NCBI RefSeq assembly: GCF_004336805.1
Contig: NZ_SJXM01000001.1
Coordinates: 248,001-312,000 of the forward strand
Origin: Aeromicrobium sp. IC_218
Lineage (GTDB): Bacteria > Actinomycetota > Actinomycetes > Propionibacteriales > Nocardioidaceae
Length of the DNA: 64,000 nucleotides
Reading direction: 5' to 3'
The position numbers and the translations under genes are program-made. Positions 33,183 through 42,796 of this stretch are shown one piece after another. The stretch's first letter is position 1, and every line of letters begins with the position of its first letter. Under the pieces are notes generated by a model. The model made no database searches, had not been told where the DNA came from, and worked only from the letters and a program-made list of their open reading frames with translations.

Positions 33183-33683
33183 TCAGCTGGTGGCGAAGAA
33201 GACCGTGAACCCGCCGTCCTGCGGCGTGACCTGGAAGGACGTGCCGTCGGCCTCGCCGAACAGCGACGTCCCCGCGCCCTTGTCCTCGATCGTGGGGTCG
33301 AAGGAGGCCAGGGCCGACTCGTACGCGTCCAGGACCTCGTCGGCCGAGGCGTCGCTGGCGTAGCCCATCGCCTCCTGGCCGCCGTCCATGATCTCGCTGG
33401 TCGAGCACAGGACTGCGTCGACAGGCGGCTCGGGCCACGAGGTCGGCGTCAGCTTCACGGACGCCGGGTCGGGCTTGGTGAGCGCCAGGGGGAAGGCCTC
33501 GGCGCACTCCTCGGGGACGCCGGAGTCCGCCGCGATGTCGTTCAGGTCGTCCTTCGCCTCCTCGGCACCGATGGGCGGGGTGGCGGTGTTCTCGGAGTCT
33601 CCTGCGCAGGCCGACAGGAAGCCGGTGAGGGCGAGCGCGGTGCTGGCGAGGGCGAGAGCGGCGCGGCGGGGGCGCGGGTTCAT
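33183..33683 (-). CDS. Hypothetical lipoprotein
   Basis: 166 residues from ATG 33683 (AAGGA 7 nt upstream). Signal peptide with lipobox LSAC (Cys ~26), then a Glu/Asp-rich linker and a small domain with CAEAFPL and VLCSTSE Cys residues. The late section (YESALASFDPTIEDKGAGTSLF) resembles generic actinobacterial extracellular lipoproteins of the DUF3558-like style, but no family can be asserted. Sits at the left edge of the accessory block. Confidence 0.65.
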   Translation of the reverse strand: MNPRPRRAALALASTALALTGFLSACAGDSENTATPPIGAEEAKDDLNDIAADSGVPEECAEAFPLALTKPDPASVKLTPTSWPEPPVDAVLCSTSEIMDGGQEAMGYASDASADEVLDAYESALASFDPTIEDKGAGTSLFGEADGTSFQVTPQDGGFTVFFATS

Positions 33684-34048
33684 GGGAGGTCCTTCTCGGG
33701 TCGTGGGGTTCTCGGGACCCACGGTGGACGAGCAGGCTTGCGCAGGCCTGACACGACGCTTACAAGGCCTGCTCCGCGACCGCTCCTTGAGCTTGTCGAA
33801 AGGAGCCTGGGTGCGGGGGCGCCCGAGGGGCTTAAGACGAGGCCGTGGGGTGCGTGCGCGGGTCGGCTTGTCGGCTCGCCTGCGTCCCGCTCCTTGAGCT
33901 TGTCGAAAGGAGCCTCGGTGCGTGGTCGCCCGAGGGGCTGGGGACGAGGCGGTTGGGCGGGTGCTCTCCTTGCTTCATCGGCTCGCCCGAGCCACGCGCT
34001 GAGCTTGTCGAAGCCCCGAAAACATCTGAGATTCCAGTGGATATCGCG
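33684..34048. repeat. Intergenic repeat region: 107-bp tandem near-duplicate plus REP half-sites
   Basis: No gene. GCTCCTTGAGCTTGTCGAAA begins at 33782 and again at 33889 (period 107), with the following ~65 bp still similar between copies. Within each copy GCTCCTT and AAGGAGC are inverted. A third half-site CTGAGCTTGTCGAAG is at 33999-34013. All belong to the TGAGCnTGTCGAA family seen at 20193 and 35430. The last 40 bp are AT-richer and lead into the HNH promoter. Confidence 0.75.
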
Positions 34049-34077
34049 TTGTTCCTGTCAGTGCCTCGAGGTAGGAT
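34049..34077 (+). promoter_or_regulatory. Promoter of the HNH endonuclease gene
   Basis: TTGTTC (34049-34054), 17-nt spacer, TAGGAT (34072-34077), then AACAAACGTTCGA and a GGGGG SD-like run before ATG 34107. Local AT content is higher than in the surroundings. Confidence 0.6.
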
Positions 34078-34106
34078 AGAACAAACGTTCGACACGGGGG
34101 TTTCGG

Positions 34107-35417
34107 ATGATCAGCGACCAGGTGGCAGCACTGCTGGAGGAGTCCAGCACGCTCGAGCCCTGGACGCTGACGGACCGGGAGATCCGTGCGGAGCTGCAGG
34201 CTGCTGCTCAGGCCGCGTCCGCGCTCCAGGCGCTAACCGTCCGGCTCACCGCTGCGGCGGAAGACCGCGGCTTGCCGCGTGAGGACGGTTGTACGTCGCC
34301 GACTGCCTGGCTAGCGAGCACCACGAACGTCTCTCGTCGTGAGGCGTCGAAGCTGGTCTCGCTGACCCGACTCGATCCGACCCGCGGGGCTGTGACCCGT
34401 GAGCGGTGGAGCACCGGACGGCTGACTACCGAGCAGGCGCACATCATCCTGAAGGCTCTCGATGCCCTGCCGGAGTGGTTCGTGGACGAGCAGCACGATG
34501 ACGCCGAAGCCACCCTCTTGGAGCATGCGTCCGAGTTCGGTGCGGACGACTTGCGCCGGCTCGCGAACCGGATCGTGGAAGTGGTCGATCCTGACAGTGC
34601 GGACGAGATCATTGGTGCCCAGCTGGAGCGGCAGGAGAAGCAGGCGTGGGACGAGACGCACCTGACCATCACCCGCATGGGTAAGGGAAGGTCGAGCATC
34701 CGCGGGGTCCTGCCGGACGTCCAGGCCGACATGCTCAAGACCGTCCTCGAAGGCCTCGCCTCACCCCGACGCGACGGGGCGGTCTTCCGGGACGTCGACG
34801 GCGACCACTCCGACGCCGAGATCGGCCGCCTCGACCACGCCCGTCGCATGGGACTCGCCCTCTGCGAGCTCGTTGAGCACCTCCCGAGCGACTGCTTCCC
34901 GCAGGCCGGCGGTGTCGCGGCGACCGTGACCATCTCGATGAAGCACGACGACCTGGTCCGCGACCTCGGACGAGCGATGCTGTCCACCGACACCGGGCTC
35001 TCCGCCTCGCAGGCGCGGCGGCTGGCCTGCAACGCCGGAATCATCCCCATGGTTCTCGACGGCGCGAGCCAGCCGATGGACGTGGGCCGGCGCAAGCGAC
35101 TCCACGACCAGCACCAACGAGCCGCCCTCACCAAGCGAGACGGCGGCTGCTCCTGGAAGGGCTGCGACCGACCACCGGGCTGGTGCGAAGCTCACCACCT
35201 CGTCCCGTGGTCACACGGCGGCGACACGTCCGTCGACAACGGCGCCCTGTTCTGCTTCTTCCACCACCACCTGCTCCACGACTCCGACTGGCAAGCCCGA
35301 CTCAGCCACGACGGCGTCGTCGAAGTCATCCCGCCACCCCGGATCGACCCACAACAACGACCCCTACGCCACGCCCGCCACGTCAAGCACCGACCGAGAG
35401 CGCTGGAACCCGCCTGA
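34107..35417 (+). CDS. DUF222/HNH endonuclease (13E12-type)
   Basis: 436 residues. An N-terminal DUF222 helical domain (~20-300) is followed by an HNH nuclease: RRLACNAG..., RRKRLHDQHQRAALTKRDGGCSWKGCDRPPGWCEAHHLVPWSHGGDTSVDNGALFCFFHHHLLH, with the C..C / HH / N / HH zinc and catalytic pattern intact. This family is present in many copies in actinobacterial genomes and behaves as a mobile or repeat-associated gene. Codon use includes more A/T-ending codons than the neighbours, and repeats of one family lie on both sides, so recent acquisition is likely. Biological role unsettled. Confidence 0.9.
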   Translation: MISDQVAALLEESSTLEPWTLTDREIRAELQAAAQAASALQALTVRLTAAAEDRGLPREDGCTSPTAWLASTTNVSRREASKLVSLTRLDPTRGAVTRERWSTGRLTTEQAHIILKALDALPEWFVDEQHDDAEATLLEHASEFGADDLRRLANRIVEVVDPDSADEIIGAQLERQEKQAWDETHLTITRMGKGRSSIRGVLPDVQADMLKTVLEGLASPRRDGAVFRDVDGDHSDAEIGRLDHARRMGLALCELVEHLPSDCFPQAGGVAATVTISMKHDDLVRDLGRAMLSTDTGLSASQARRLACNAGIIPMVLDGASQPMDVGRRKRLHDQHQRAALTKRDGGCSWKGCDRPPGWCEAHHLVPWSHGGDTSVDNGALFCFFHHHLLHDSDWQARLSHDGVVEVIPPPRIDPQQRPLRHARHVKHRPRALEPA

Positions 35418-35429
35418 TTCCCGATCCCT

Positions 35430-35460
35430 GAGCCTGTCGAAGCCTCCTTTCGACAGGCTC
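35430..35460. repeat. REP-like inverted repeat after the HNH gene
   Basis: GAGCCTGTCGAA (35430-35441) and TTCGACAGGCTC (35449-35460), 12-bp perfect stem with a 7-nt loop, between convergent genes. Same family as 20193-20227. Likely bidirectional terminator. Confidence 0.75.
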
Positions 35461-35487
35461 GAGGAGCGGCGCCGATGTCGAAGGCTC

Positions 35488-37068
35488 CTACTCGAGCGGC
35501 TCGATGCCCGTGAGCCGCAGCTCCTCGATGTCCAGGCGGGTGCGGATCTCACGCACCACCTCGTCGTCCACCGTGCCCTCCGCGCGCAGCTGCCACAGGG
35601 CGTCGCGCTTGCGCTCGATCAGGGCCAGGCGCAGGCGGGCGTAGTCGTCCGGCTCGCCGAACAGGGCGTGGTCGGCGTCCGGGTCGAGGGTGTCGACCGA
35701 GGCCAGGTGGTCGGCGTGCTCGCGCTTGACGCGCTCGTGGGTCGCGGGGCTGGTGCCCAGCTCCTCGACGAGGCCCTCCAGGGCGTCGCCGGCCGCCTCG
35801 CTGAGGGCGCGCTCGGCGAGGCGACGCTCCTCCGCGGGCGACGTGTCCTCGGGGAGCCGGGCCCACCGCACGACCACGGGCAGCAACGGGCCCTGCACGA
35901 GCAGCGTCAGCAGGATGACGCCCGCGGTCATGATGACGATGTCCTCGCGGCCCGGGAACGGCGTGCCGTCGTCGAGCGTCGCCGGCACCGACAGGGCGAT
36001 GGCCAGCGACACCGCGCCGCGGAAGCCGGCGACCGCCGTCACCACGCGACCGCGGAACGTCGTGCGGCGCAGCCGCTGGGACGGACGGCGGTCCAGCACC
36101 CGGATGATCATGATCGTCAGCGTCTGGAAGCCGAACCGGATGACGAGCATGCCCGCCCACACGACGACGATCGTGGCCAGCAGGCGGGCGACGTGGTCCA
36201 TCTCGGCGTCGTGGACGACGACCTGCACCTCGAGCCCGACCAGCACGAACAGGGCCGAGTTCAGGACGTACGAGCCCAGTGGCCACGTCCACTCGGTCTG
36301 ACGGCGGGAGGCCGGGGTGCTGATGCGGCTCGACACGTACGCGATGGTCAGGCCAGCCACGACGACGGCCAGCACGCCGGACGCGTGGAACGTCTCGGCC
36401 AGCAGGTAGGCCGCGAACGGCACCAGCAGCAGCGTGAGGTTCAGCGACAGCGTGTCGCGCACCGAGCGCATGATCGCGTACCCGGCGGCGGCGACGATCG
36501 CGCCGGCCAGGAGGCCGCCGAGGTACGAGCGCAGCACGACCTCGGTGACGTCGAGGGTCGAGTAGTGGCCGCCGGACGCCAGGCCCACCGCGACCGCATA
36601 GACCACCAGCGCCGTGCCGTCGTTCGTGAGGCTCTCGGCCTTGAGGATCATGAAGTGCCGCCGCGGCAGCGTGCGGCCCAGGGCGGCGACCGCGGTGGCG
36701 TCCGGGGGAGCGACGGCGGCGCCGAGCACCAGCGCGGCGTCCCACGGCATGCCCATCCAGTGCGCGAGCGCCGCGACGCCGAGGGCGGTGGCCACCACCA
36801 TGAGCGTGCTCATGATGACGATGCCGCGGAACGCCCTCCGGATCGCCCGCAGCGACGTCGTCAGGCTCTCCCAGAACAGCATCACCGGCAGGAACAGCAG
36901 CAGCACGACGTCCGGCGGCAGCTCGACCTCGCGCAGCTCCGGCACGAGACCGAGCAGCAGGCCGAGGGTGAGCAGCAGCAGCGGCGTCGGCACGCGCAGC
37001 CGGGTGGCGAGCACCGTCCCGGCCAGCACCGCCGCGCCCAGCACGACGGTGATCTCGAGTCCGTTCAA
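35488..37068 (-). CDS. CPA1-type Na+/H+ antiporter
   Basis: 526 residues, starting at TTG 37068 because AGGAGG lies 5 nt upstream; the open frame continues further but without coding character. About 12 membrane helices with AVAPPDATAVAALGRTLPRRHFMILKAESLTNDGTALVVYAV (both ion-path motifs, PPD and ND) and FRGAVSLAIALSVP, typical of the NhaP/NHE branch. A ~110-residue charged cytoplasmic tail follows. Exchanges Na+ or K+ for protons in pH/salt homeostasis. Confidence 0.9.
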   Translation of the reverse strand: MNGLEITVVLGAAVLAGTVLATRLRVPTPLLLLTLGLLLGLVPELREVELPPDVVLLLFLPVMLFWESLTTSLRAIRRAFRGIVIMSTLMVVATALGVAALAHWMGMPWDAALVLGAAVAPPDATAVAALGRTLPRRHFMILKAESLTNDGTALVVYAVAVGLASGGHYSTLDVTEVVLRSYLGGLLAGAIVAAAGYAIMRSVRDTLSLNLTLLLVPFAAYLLAETFHASGVLAVVVAGLTIAYVSSRISTPASRRQTEWTWPLGSYVLNSALFVLVGLEVQVVVHDAEMDHVARLLATIVVVWAGMLVIRFGFQTLTIMIIRVLDRRPSQRLRRTTFRGRVVTAVAGFRGAVSLAIALSVPATLDDGTPFPGREDIVIMTAGVILLTLLVQGPLLPVVVRWARLPEDTSPAEERRLAERALSEAAGDALEGLVEELGTSPATHERVKREHADHLASVDTLDPDADHALFGEPDDYARLRLALIERKRDALWQLRAEGTVDDEVVREIRTRLDIEELRLTGIEPLE

Positions 37069-37143
37069 CGTTCCTCCTGAGGGCGACGACCCATTCTGGC
37101 CGTTCGGGACTCGCGCGGCCCGTCGTCCTGGGACGATTCCCGC

Positions 37144-37434
37144 ATGACGACGACCACCGAGCCACACGTCCGTCGCGGACCGGCCGAGATCGCCCTGTGG
37201 TGGGTGATGGTCGTGGTGGTGTCGTTCGTCTTCTCGATCTTCGGCCTCGCGATCGCCCTGATCGGCACGTTCACCCGGCTGCAGGCTCACCACGTCCAGC
37301 GCGCGGCGCTGCCCGTGGTGGCCGTGCTCGTGTCCATCGTGTCGATGATCGCGTCCCTCGCTTTCACCACGACGACCCACACGGAGTCGGACGAGTTCGT
37401 GGTGCCGGACGCGGCTGCGACCGCGACCCGCTAG
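37144..37434 (+). CDS. Small two-helix membrane protein
   Basis: 96 residues with two membrane helices (ALWWVMVVVVSFVFSIFGLAIALIG ~17-41, and LPVVAVLVSIVSMIASLAF ~56-74) and short charged ends. No family recognised. Divergent from the antiporter and ends 4 bp inside the convergent response-regulator gene. Confidence 0.6.
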   Translation: MTTTTEPHVRRGPAEIALWWVMVVVVSFVFSIFGLAIALIGTFTRLQAHHVQRAALPVVAVLVSIVSMIASLAFTTTTHTESDEFVVPDAAATATR

Positions 37435-38090
37435 CGGGCGCGGGAGTAGCGGCGCTCGGGACGTCCGGCGCCGCCGTAGGCCAGCCGCACCGCGGCGCGG
37501 CCCTCGGCCACCAGCTGCTCGAGGTAGCGCCGGGCGCTGACCCGCGAGATGCCGATCTCCTCGCCGCACTCGGACGCCGACACGTCCTCGTGCCGGGCCA
37601 GCGCACCCAGCACGAGCTCGGTGGTCTCCGGGCTGAGCCGTCGCGACGGCTGGACGGGGGTCGGGGCGGACGCGACGAACGCGCGGTCGATGGTGCGCTG
37701 GTCGACCGGGCCGCCGCGCAGGGCCGCGATCGCGTCGCGGACGCTGACCAGACGACGGGCGAGGTCCTCGTACTCGAACGGCTTCACCAGGTACTGCATC
37801 GCGCCGCCCTGCAGCGCCTCGCGCACCACCTCGGCGTCGCGCTCGGCGGTGACCATGACGACGCCGGCGCCGATGCCCTCGGCCCGCAGCCGGCGCAGCA
37901 CCTCGACGCCGGACAGGTCGGGCAGGTGGACGTCCAGCAGGACCAGGTCGGGGTGGTGCTCGCCGGCCAGCCGCAGCGCCTCCTCGCCGGTGCGGGCGAC
38001 ACCGACGACGCGGAAGCCCTCGGTGCGCTCCACGAACATCGCGTGGACGCGCGCCACCATGAAGTCGTCGTCGACGACGAGGACGTCCAT
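37431..38090 (-). CDS. CitB/DcuR-type response regulator
   Basis: 219 residues. Receiver domain with LVVDDDFMVARVHAMFV (acidic pocket), phospho-acceptor in DLVLLDVHLPDLSGVEVLR (Asp54), MVTAERD and the Lys in QYLVKPFEYEDL. The C-terminal HTH (~150-205: ETTELVLGALARHEDVSASECGEEIGISRVSARRYLEQL) matches the CitB/DctR group. Its start overlaps the kinase stop by one base (TGATG). Probably activates the divergent tctCBA operon in response to a tricarboxylate. Confidence 0.92.
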   Translation of the reverse strand: MDVLVVDDDFMVARVHAMFVERTEGFRVVGVARTGEEALRLAGEHHPDLVLLDVHLPDLSGVEVLRRLRAEGIGAGVVMVTAERDAEVVREALQGGAMQYLVKPFEYEDLARRLVSVRDAIAALRGGPVDQRTIDRAFVASAPTPVQPSRRLSPETTELVLGALARHEDVSASECGEEIGISRVSARRYLEQLVAEGRAAVRLAYGGAGRPERRYSRAR

Positions 38091-39703
38091 CAGTGCTCCT
38101 GGTCTCGGGCCGCCTCGCGCGGCAGCTGCACCCTGAAGGTAGCGCCGTCGCGGCCGTCCCCGTCGCTGGAGAGGGTGACGTCGCCGCCGCGCTCGGTGCA
38201 GATCATGCGCACCAGGGCCAGGCCGATGCCGCGGCCGCCGGGCACGTCGGGCTTGGTGCTGAACCCGCGGGAGAACACCGACTCGCGCAGCTCGGTGGGC
38301 ACGCCGGGCCCGTCGTCGCTGACCGTCAGCGTCACCTGGGCGTCGGACGCGTCCAGGTGCACGGTGACGGTGGCGTCGCCGCGGCCCCGGCAGGCGTCGA
38401 CGGCGTTGTCGACCAGGTTGCCCAGGACGGTCGTGAGGTCCGCCGAGTCGACCGGCTCGAGCGCCGGCAGCGAGGACGTCTCGTCGAGCCGCAGCGTCAC
38501 CCCGGCCTCCGCGGCGACGCTCGACTTGGCCACCAGCAGCGCCGCCACCGCGGGGTCGCGCACGCGCTCGGCGACCGCGGCGTCCGTCTCGGCGCGGCGA
38601 CGGCTGAGCGTGCCGACCAGCGAGCGCACCTCGTCGTACTCGCCGAGCTGGACGAGCCCGGAGATGGTGTGCAGCTGGTTGGCGAACTCGTGGGTCTGGG
38701 CCCGCAGGGTGTCGGTGATGGAGAGGTTGGAGCTGAGCTGGTTCTGCACGGCGGCGACCTCGGTGCGGTCGCGCATGGTGGTGACCGAGCCGATGCCCTC
38801 GCCGCGGCTGGACGCCGGCCGGTGGTTCATCACGAGCACCCGCCCGCGCACGAGCGCGACGGCGTCGCGGGTCTCGGTCTCGCCGGTCAGCAGCGCCACC
38901 ACGTCGGGGTCGAGCCCGAGGGCGTCGACCGGACGTCCGACGGCGTCCTCGTCGAGTCCCAGCAGGGACCGGGCGCCGTCGTTGAGCAGCGTCACGCGTC
39001 CCTCGCCGCTGACCGCCACGACGCCCTCGCGGATGCTGTGCAGCAGCGCCTCGCGGTGGTCGGCGAGGGTGGCGATCTCGCGCGGGCCGAGCCCGCGGGT
39101 GCGCCGGCGGACGATGCGCGACACCAGGTACGAGCCGGCGACGCCGAGCGCGGCGCCCACGCCCAGGAACAGCGCGAGGTCGGACGCCGCGTCGGTCAGC
39201 CGGGCCCAGGTGGAGGGGTAGTCCTGCTCGGCGATGGAGAGCCCGACGAGCTCCCCCCGGTCGTCCAGGATGGGTGCGTGCGCCGCCACGGCCCGCTCGC
39301 CGTCGACGGTGACGTCGCCGCTCCAGCCGCGGCCCTCGCGCACCCGGCTCTCCTCGAGCACGGCCGGGCGTCCCACGTCGCCGGGGTCGGACGACGCGAC
39401 GACGATGCCGTCGGGGTCGGCGATGCTCACGGTCGTCGCGCCGGACAGCCGCAGGGCGCGGTCGATCGCCGGGGCCAGGGTGCGCCGGGCCCCGCTGTCA
39501 CCGACCTCGCTGCGCACCACCGCGACGTTGGCCAGGTACTCCGCGACCGAGCGCATCCGCGAGCCGCGGTCGTCGGCGAAGGACGCCGTGGACTGGCGCA
39601 GCGAGATCACCGCGACGATCGCCAGGACCACGGCGATGACGGCCAGCTGCAGCAGGAGCAGCTGTCCGGCGAGCGTCGGGCGCCGTGCGCCTCGTGACCA
39701 CAA
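38090..39703 (-). CDS. CitA/DcuS-type sensor histidine kinase
   Basis: About 537 residues. TM helix 1, an extracytoplasmic Cache/PAS sensor (~30-165, with VSIADPDGIVVASSDPG), TM helix 2, a cytoplasmic PAS (~215-285), H-box QTHEFANQLHTISGLVQLGEYDEV, and ATPase motifs DLTTVLGNLVDNAVDA, DDGPGVP and GRGIGLALV. The H-box form is that of the CitA/DcuS carboxylate sensors. Start uncertain: TTG 39703 has GGAGG 9 nt upstream, while the frame extends to a GTG at 39772 that nearly touches the divergent tctC start. Likely senses a tricarboxylate for tctCBA. Confidence 0.88.
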   Translation of the reverse strand: MWSRGARRPTLAGQLLLLQLAVIAVVLAIVAVISLRQSTASFADDRGSRMRSVAEYLANVAVVRSEVGDSGARRTLAPAIDRALRLSGATTVSIADPDGIVVASSDPGDVGRPAVLEESRVREGRGWSGDVTVDGERAVAAHAPILDDRGELVGLSIAEQDYPSTWARLTDAASDLALFLGVGAALGVAGSYLVSRIVRRRTRGLGPREIATLADHREALLHSIREGVVAVSGEGRVTLLNDGARSLLGLDEDAVGRPVDALGLDPDVVALLTGETETRDAVALVRGRVLVMNHRPASSRGEGIGSVTTMRDRTEVAAVQNQLSSNLSITDTLRAQTHEFANQLHTISGLVQLGEYDEVRSLVGTLSRRRAETDAAVAERVRDPAVAALLVAKSSVAAEAGVTLRLDETSSLPALEPVDSADLTTVLGNLVDNAVDACRGRGDATVTVHLDASDAQVTLTVSDDGPGVPTELRESVFSRGFSTKPDVPGGRGIGLALVRMICTERGGDVTLSSDGDGRDGATFRVQLPREAARDQEH

Positions 39704-39783
39704 CGACCACAACCTCCGTTTCGTGCGCAAGCGTGACCCAGGACACATTGTGCGTGAGGATCGCCCGGACACAGGAGGTTCTC

Positions 39784-40779
39784 ATGCGTGCGACCACACG
39801 CGCCCGCCGGGCGCTGCGGGTGGGTGTGCTGGCCCTGGCCGGCGTGCTCGTCCTGACGTCCTGCGGCGTGACCCGCGGCGACGACGACCCGTCCAACCGG
39901 CGGCTGCGGATGATGATCCCGAACAGCCCGGGTGGCGGCTACGACCTGACGGGCCGCGCCGCGGCCGACGTCATGCAGTCCAACGACCTGACCGGACGCT
40001 TCGAGGTCAGCAACGTGCTCGGGGCCAGCGGCACCGTGGCGATGCAGCGGCTCATCAACGAGGAGGGCGCGGACGACCTGCTCATGACCATGGGCCTGGG
40101 CGTCGTCGGTGCCGTCTACACCAACGGCTCGGACGCCACGGTCGCCAAGGCGACGCCGATCGCCTCGGTGGTCGAGGAGCAGGAGGGCATCCTCGTGCCC
40201 GCCGACTCGCCGCTGCGCAGCGTCGACGACCTGGTCGAGGCCTGGAAGAAGGACCCGCGCGGCCTCGTCGTCGGCGGCGGCTCGTCGCCCGGCGGCCCGG
40301 ACCACCTGTTCCCGATGCAGCTGGCCAAGACGATCGGGGTCGACCCGAAGGACGTCAACTTCATCACCTACGACGGCGGCGGCCCGCTCACCACGGCCCT
40401 GCTCGGCTCCAAGATCGACGTCGGCATGTCCGGCCTCGGCGAGTTCGAGGGCCAGATCGAGGCCGGCGAGCTGCGCGTCCTGGCCGTCTCCGGCGAGGAG
40501 CGGCTCGACACCGTCGACGCCCCCACGCTCACCGAGTCCGGTGTCGACCTGGTCTTCACCAACTGGCGCGGCATCCTCGCCCCGCCCGGTATCTCGGAGG
40601 AGACGAAGCAGTACTACATCGACCTCCTCACCGAGATGCACGGGACGAAGGAGTGGCAGGACGCGCTCGAGCGCAACGGCTGGAGCGACAACTTCGCCAC
40701 CGGCGACGACTTCGCCGCGTTCCTCGAAGAGCAGGACGAGCGCGTCCGCACGACCCTGAAGGAGCTGGGACTCGCATGA
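39784..40779 (+). CDS. tctC: Tripartite tricarboxylate transporter, substrate-binding lipoprotein
   Basis: 331 residues, ATG 39784 with AGGAGG 6 nt upstream. Signal peptide with lipobox LTSC (Cys ~27). RRLRMMIPNSPGGGYDLTGRAAADVM is the Bug/TctC N-terminal signature for carboxylate binding, and GLVVGGGSSPGGPDHLFPM is typical of the second lobe. Extracytoplasmic receptor delivering citrate-like substrates to TctAB. First gene of the operon, divergent from the two-component system. Confidence 0.93.
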   Translation: MRATTRARRALRVGVLALAGVLVLTSCGVTRGDDDPSNRRLRMMIPNSPGGGYDLTGRAAADVMQSNDLTGRFEVSNVLGASGTVAMQRLINEEGADDLLMTMGLGVVGAVYTNGSDATVAKATPIASVVEEQEGILVPADSPLRSVDDLVEAWKKDPRGLVVGGGSSPGGPDHLFPMQLAKTIGVDPKDVNFITYDGGGPLTTALLGSKIDVGMSGLGEFEGQIEAGELRVLAVSGEERLDTVDAPTLTESGVDLVFTNWRGILAPPGISEETKQYYIDLLTEMHGTKEWQDALERNGWSDNFATGDDFAAFLEEQDERVRTTLKELGLA

Positions 40780-41297
40780 CCACCACCGACACCGCGACGT
40801 CGCCGGTCCGCCGCCGGGCGGTCGACACCGCCCAGTACGGATTCGCCGCGTTCCTCGTCGTCGTGGGCGCCGTGGTCGTCCACGACGCCACGACGCTCGA
40901 CAAGGGCTTCGCCGACCAGCCGGTGCAGCCGTACGCCGTGCCCTACCTGGTCGGCGGCGTCCTGCTCGTGCTCGGCGTGCTTCTCGCCGTCGCCACCGCC
41001 CGCGGTGACGTGCCCGAGGCCGAGGAGGGAGAGGACGTCGACCTCGAGGGCGGCAGCGACTGGGTCACCGTCGCCAAGCTCGTCGCGGTCTTCGCCTTCA
41101 ACGTCGCCTTCGTCGGCTGGCTCGGCTGGGCGATCACCGGCGCCGTGCTGTTCGCCGGCTCGGCCTGGGCGCTGGGCAGCCGCACCTACGTCCGTGACAT
41201 CGCGATCGGCGCGGCCCTGTCCCTGCTCACCTGGTACGGCTTCTACGTCGGGCTCAACATCCCGATCCCGGCCGGCATCCTGGACGGAGTGCTCTGA
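40776..41297 (+). CDS. tctB: Tripartite tricarboxylate transporter, small membrane subunit
   Basis: 173 residues, four predicted helices (~20-40, 52-70, 100-115, 120-170) with an acidic cytoplasmic loop ([13 protein letters not shown]). Poorly conserved, but size, topology and place between tctC and tctA identify it as TctB. ATGA overlap with tctC and TGATG overlap with tctA. Confidence 0.88.
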   Translation: MTTTDTATSPVRRRAVDTAQYGFAAFLVVVGAVVVHDATTLDKGFADQPVQPYAVPYLVGGVLLVLGVLLAVATARGDVPEAEEGEDVDLEGGSDWVTVAKLVAVFAFNVAFVGWLGWAITGAVLFAGSAWALGSRTYVRDIAIGAALSLLTWYGFYVGLNIPIPAGILDGVL

Positions 41298-42796
41298 TGG
41301 ACCTGCTCCTGGAGGGCTTCCAGACCGCCCTGACGCCCACGAACCTGCTCTACGCCGTGCTCGGCGTGCTGCTCGGCACCGCCGTCGGCGTGCTGCCTGG
41401 CATCGGCCCGGCCATGACCGTCGCGCTGCTGCTGCCGGTCACCTACAACGTGTCGCCCGACAGCGCGCTCATCATGTTCGCCGGCATCTACTACGGCGGC
41501 ATGTACGGCGGCTCGACGACGTCGATCCTGCTCAACACCCCCGGCGAGTCGTCGTCGGTGGTCACGGCCATCGAGGGCAACAAGATGGCGAAGGCCGGAC
41601 GGGCCGCGCAGGCCCTGGCGACCGCCGCCGTCGGCTCGTTCATCGCCGGCACGATCGGCACGGTCCTGCTCGTCCTGCTCGCGCCGACCGTCGCCGACCT
41701 GGTCGTCCAGCTCGGCGCGCCGTCGTACTTCGCGATCATGCTCGCCTCCCTGCTGGCCGTCACCACGGTGCTCGGCTCGTCGAAGCTGCGCGGGTTCATC
41801 GCGCTGTTCCTCGGCCTGGCCATCGGCCTGGTCGGCGCGTCGACCGGCGAGGCTCGGCTGACGTTCGGCCAGCCGCTGCTCGCCGACGGCATCGACGTCG
41901 TCGTGGTCGCCGTGGCGATCTTCGCCCTCGGCGAGGCGCTGTGGGTCGCGGCCCACCTGCGCCGCCGGCCGCTGGAGATCATCCCGGTCGGCCAGCCCTG
42001 GATGAGCAAGAAGGACTGGGGACGCTCGTGGAAGCCGTGGCTGCGCGGCACCGCGTACGGCTTCCCGTTCGGCGCGCTGCCCGCGGGCGGCGCCGAGGTG
42101 CCGACCGCGCTGTCGTACCTGACCGAGAAGCGGCTCTCCAAGCACCCCGAGGAGTTCGGCCACGGCGCCATCGAGGGCGTCGCCGGCCCGGAGGCGGCCA
42201 ACAACGCGTCGGCCGCCGGCACCCTCGTGCCGCTGCTGGCGATCGGCCTGCCGACGACGGCGACGGCGGCGATCATCCTGCTCGCGATGCAGAGCTACGG
42301 CATCCAGCCCGGCCCCCAGCTGTTCGACAACGAGCCCGAGCTGGTCTGGGCGCTGCTGGCCAGCCTGTTCGTGGCCAACCTGCTGCTGCTCGTCATCAAC
42401 CTGCCCATGGCCCCCATCTGGGCGAAGCTGCTGCAGACGCCGCGTCCGTACCTGTACGCCGGCATCCTGTTCTTCGCCTCGCTCGGCGCCTACAGCGTCA
42501 ACTTCCAGGCGTTCGACCTGGTGCTGTTGCTGGCGTTCGGCCTGCTGGGCCTGGCGATGCGCCGCTTCGGCATCCCGGTGCTGCCGCTGATCATCGGTGT
42601 CATCCTCGGCCCCCGCGTCGAGGCGCAGCTGACCGAGGCGCTCGCCATCTCGCAGGGCGACGTCAGCACGCTGTGGAGCGAGCCGGTGGCCGTGGTGGTC
42701 TACGTGCTCATCGCCGTCGTGGCCGTCGCCCTGGCGGTCAACGCGGTCCGGACGCGCGGCAGCGCCGCGCCCGAGAAGGAGGAGGTGGACGCATGA
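41297..42796 (+). CDS. tctA: Tripartite tricarboxylate transporter, large membrane subunit
   Basis: 499 residues, ~11-12 helices. [20 protein letters not shown] (~34-53) and [31 protein letters not shown] (~64-94) are the TctA hallmark duplicated-loop motifs; the second copy includes [15 protein letters not shown]. Carries the sodium- or proton-driven transport path. The stop overlaps a universal stress protein gene, which appears to be part of the same mRNA. Confidence 0.95.
   Translation: MDLLLEGFQTALTPTNLLYAVLGVLLGTAVGVLPGIGPAMTVALLLPVTYNVSPDSALIMFAGIYYGGMYGGSTTSILLNTPGESSSVVTAIEGNKMAKAGRAAQALATAAVGSFIAGTIGTVLLVLLAPTVADLVVQLGAPSYFAIMLASLLAVTTVLGSSKLRGFIALFLGLAIGLVGASTGEARLTFGQPLLADGIDVVVVAVAIFALGEALWVAAHLRRRPLEIIPVGQPWMSKKDWGRSWKPWLRGTAYGFPFGALPAGGAEVPTALSYLTEKRLSKHPEEFGHGAIEGVAGPEAANNASAAGTLVPLLAIGLPTTATAAIILLAMQSYGIQPGPQLFDNEPELVWALLASLFVANLLLLVINLPMAPIWAKLLQTPRPYLYAGILFFASLGAYSVNFQAFDLVLLLAFGLLGLAMRRFGIPVLPLIIGVILGPRVEAQLTEALAISQGDVSTLWSEPVAVVVYVLIAVVAVALAVNAVRTRGSAAPEKEEVDA

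Noticed and set aside
33782-34013. Repeats before the HNH gene considered as a CRISPR array
   Set aside because: Only two long imperfect units and scattered half-sites, no regular spacers and no cas genes.
34107-35417. HNH gene considered as part of an insertion sequence or prophage
   Set aside because: No transposase, integrase or target-site duplication was seen; the DUF222/HNH family explains it alone.
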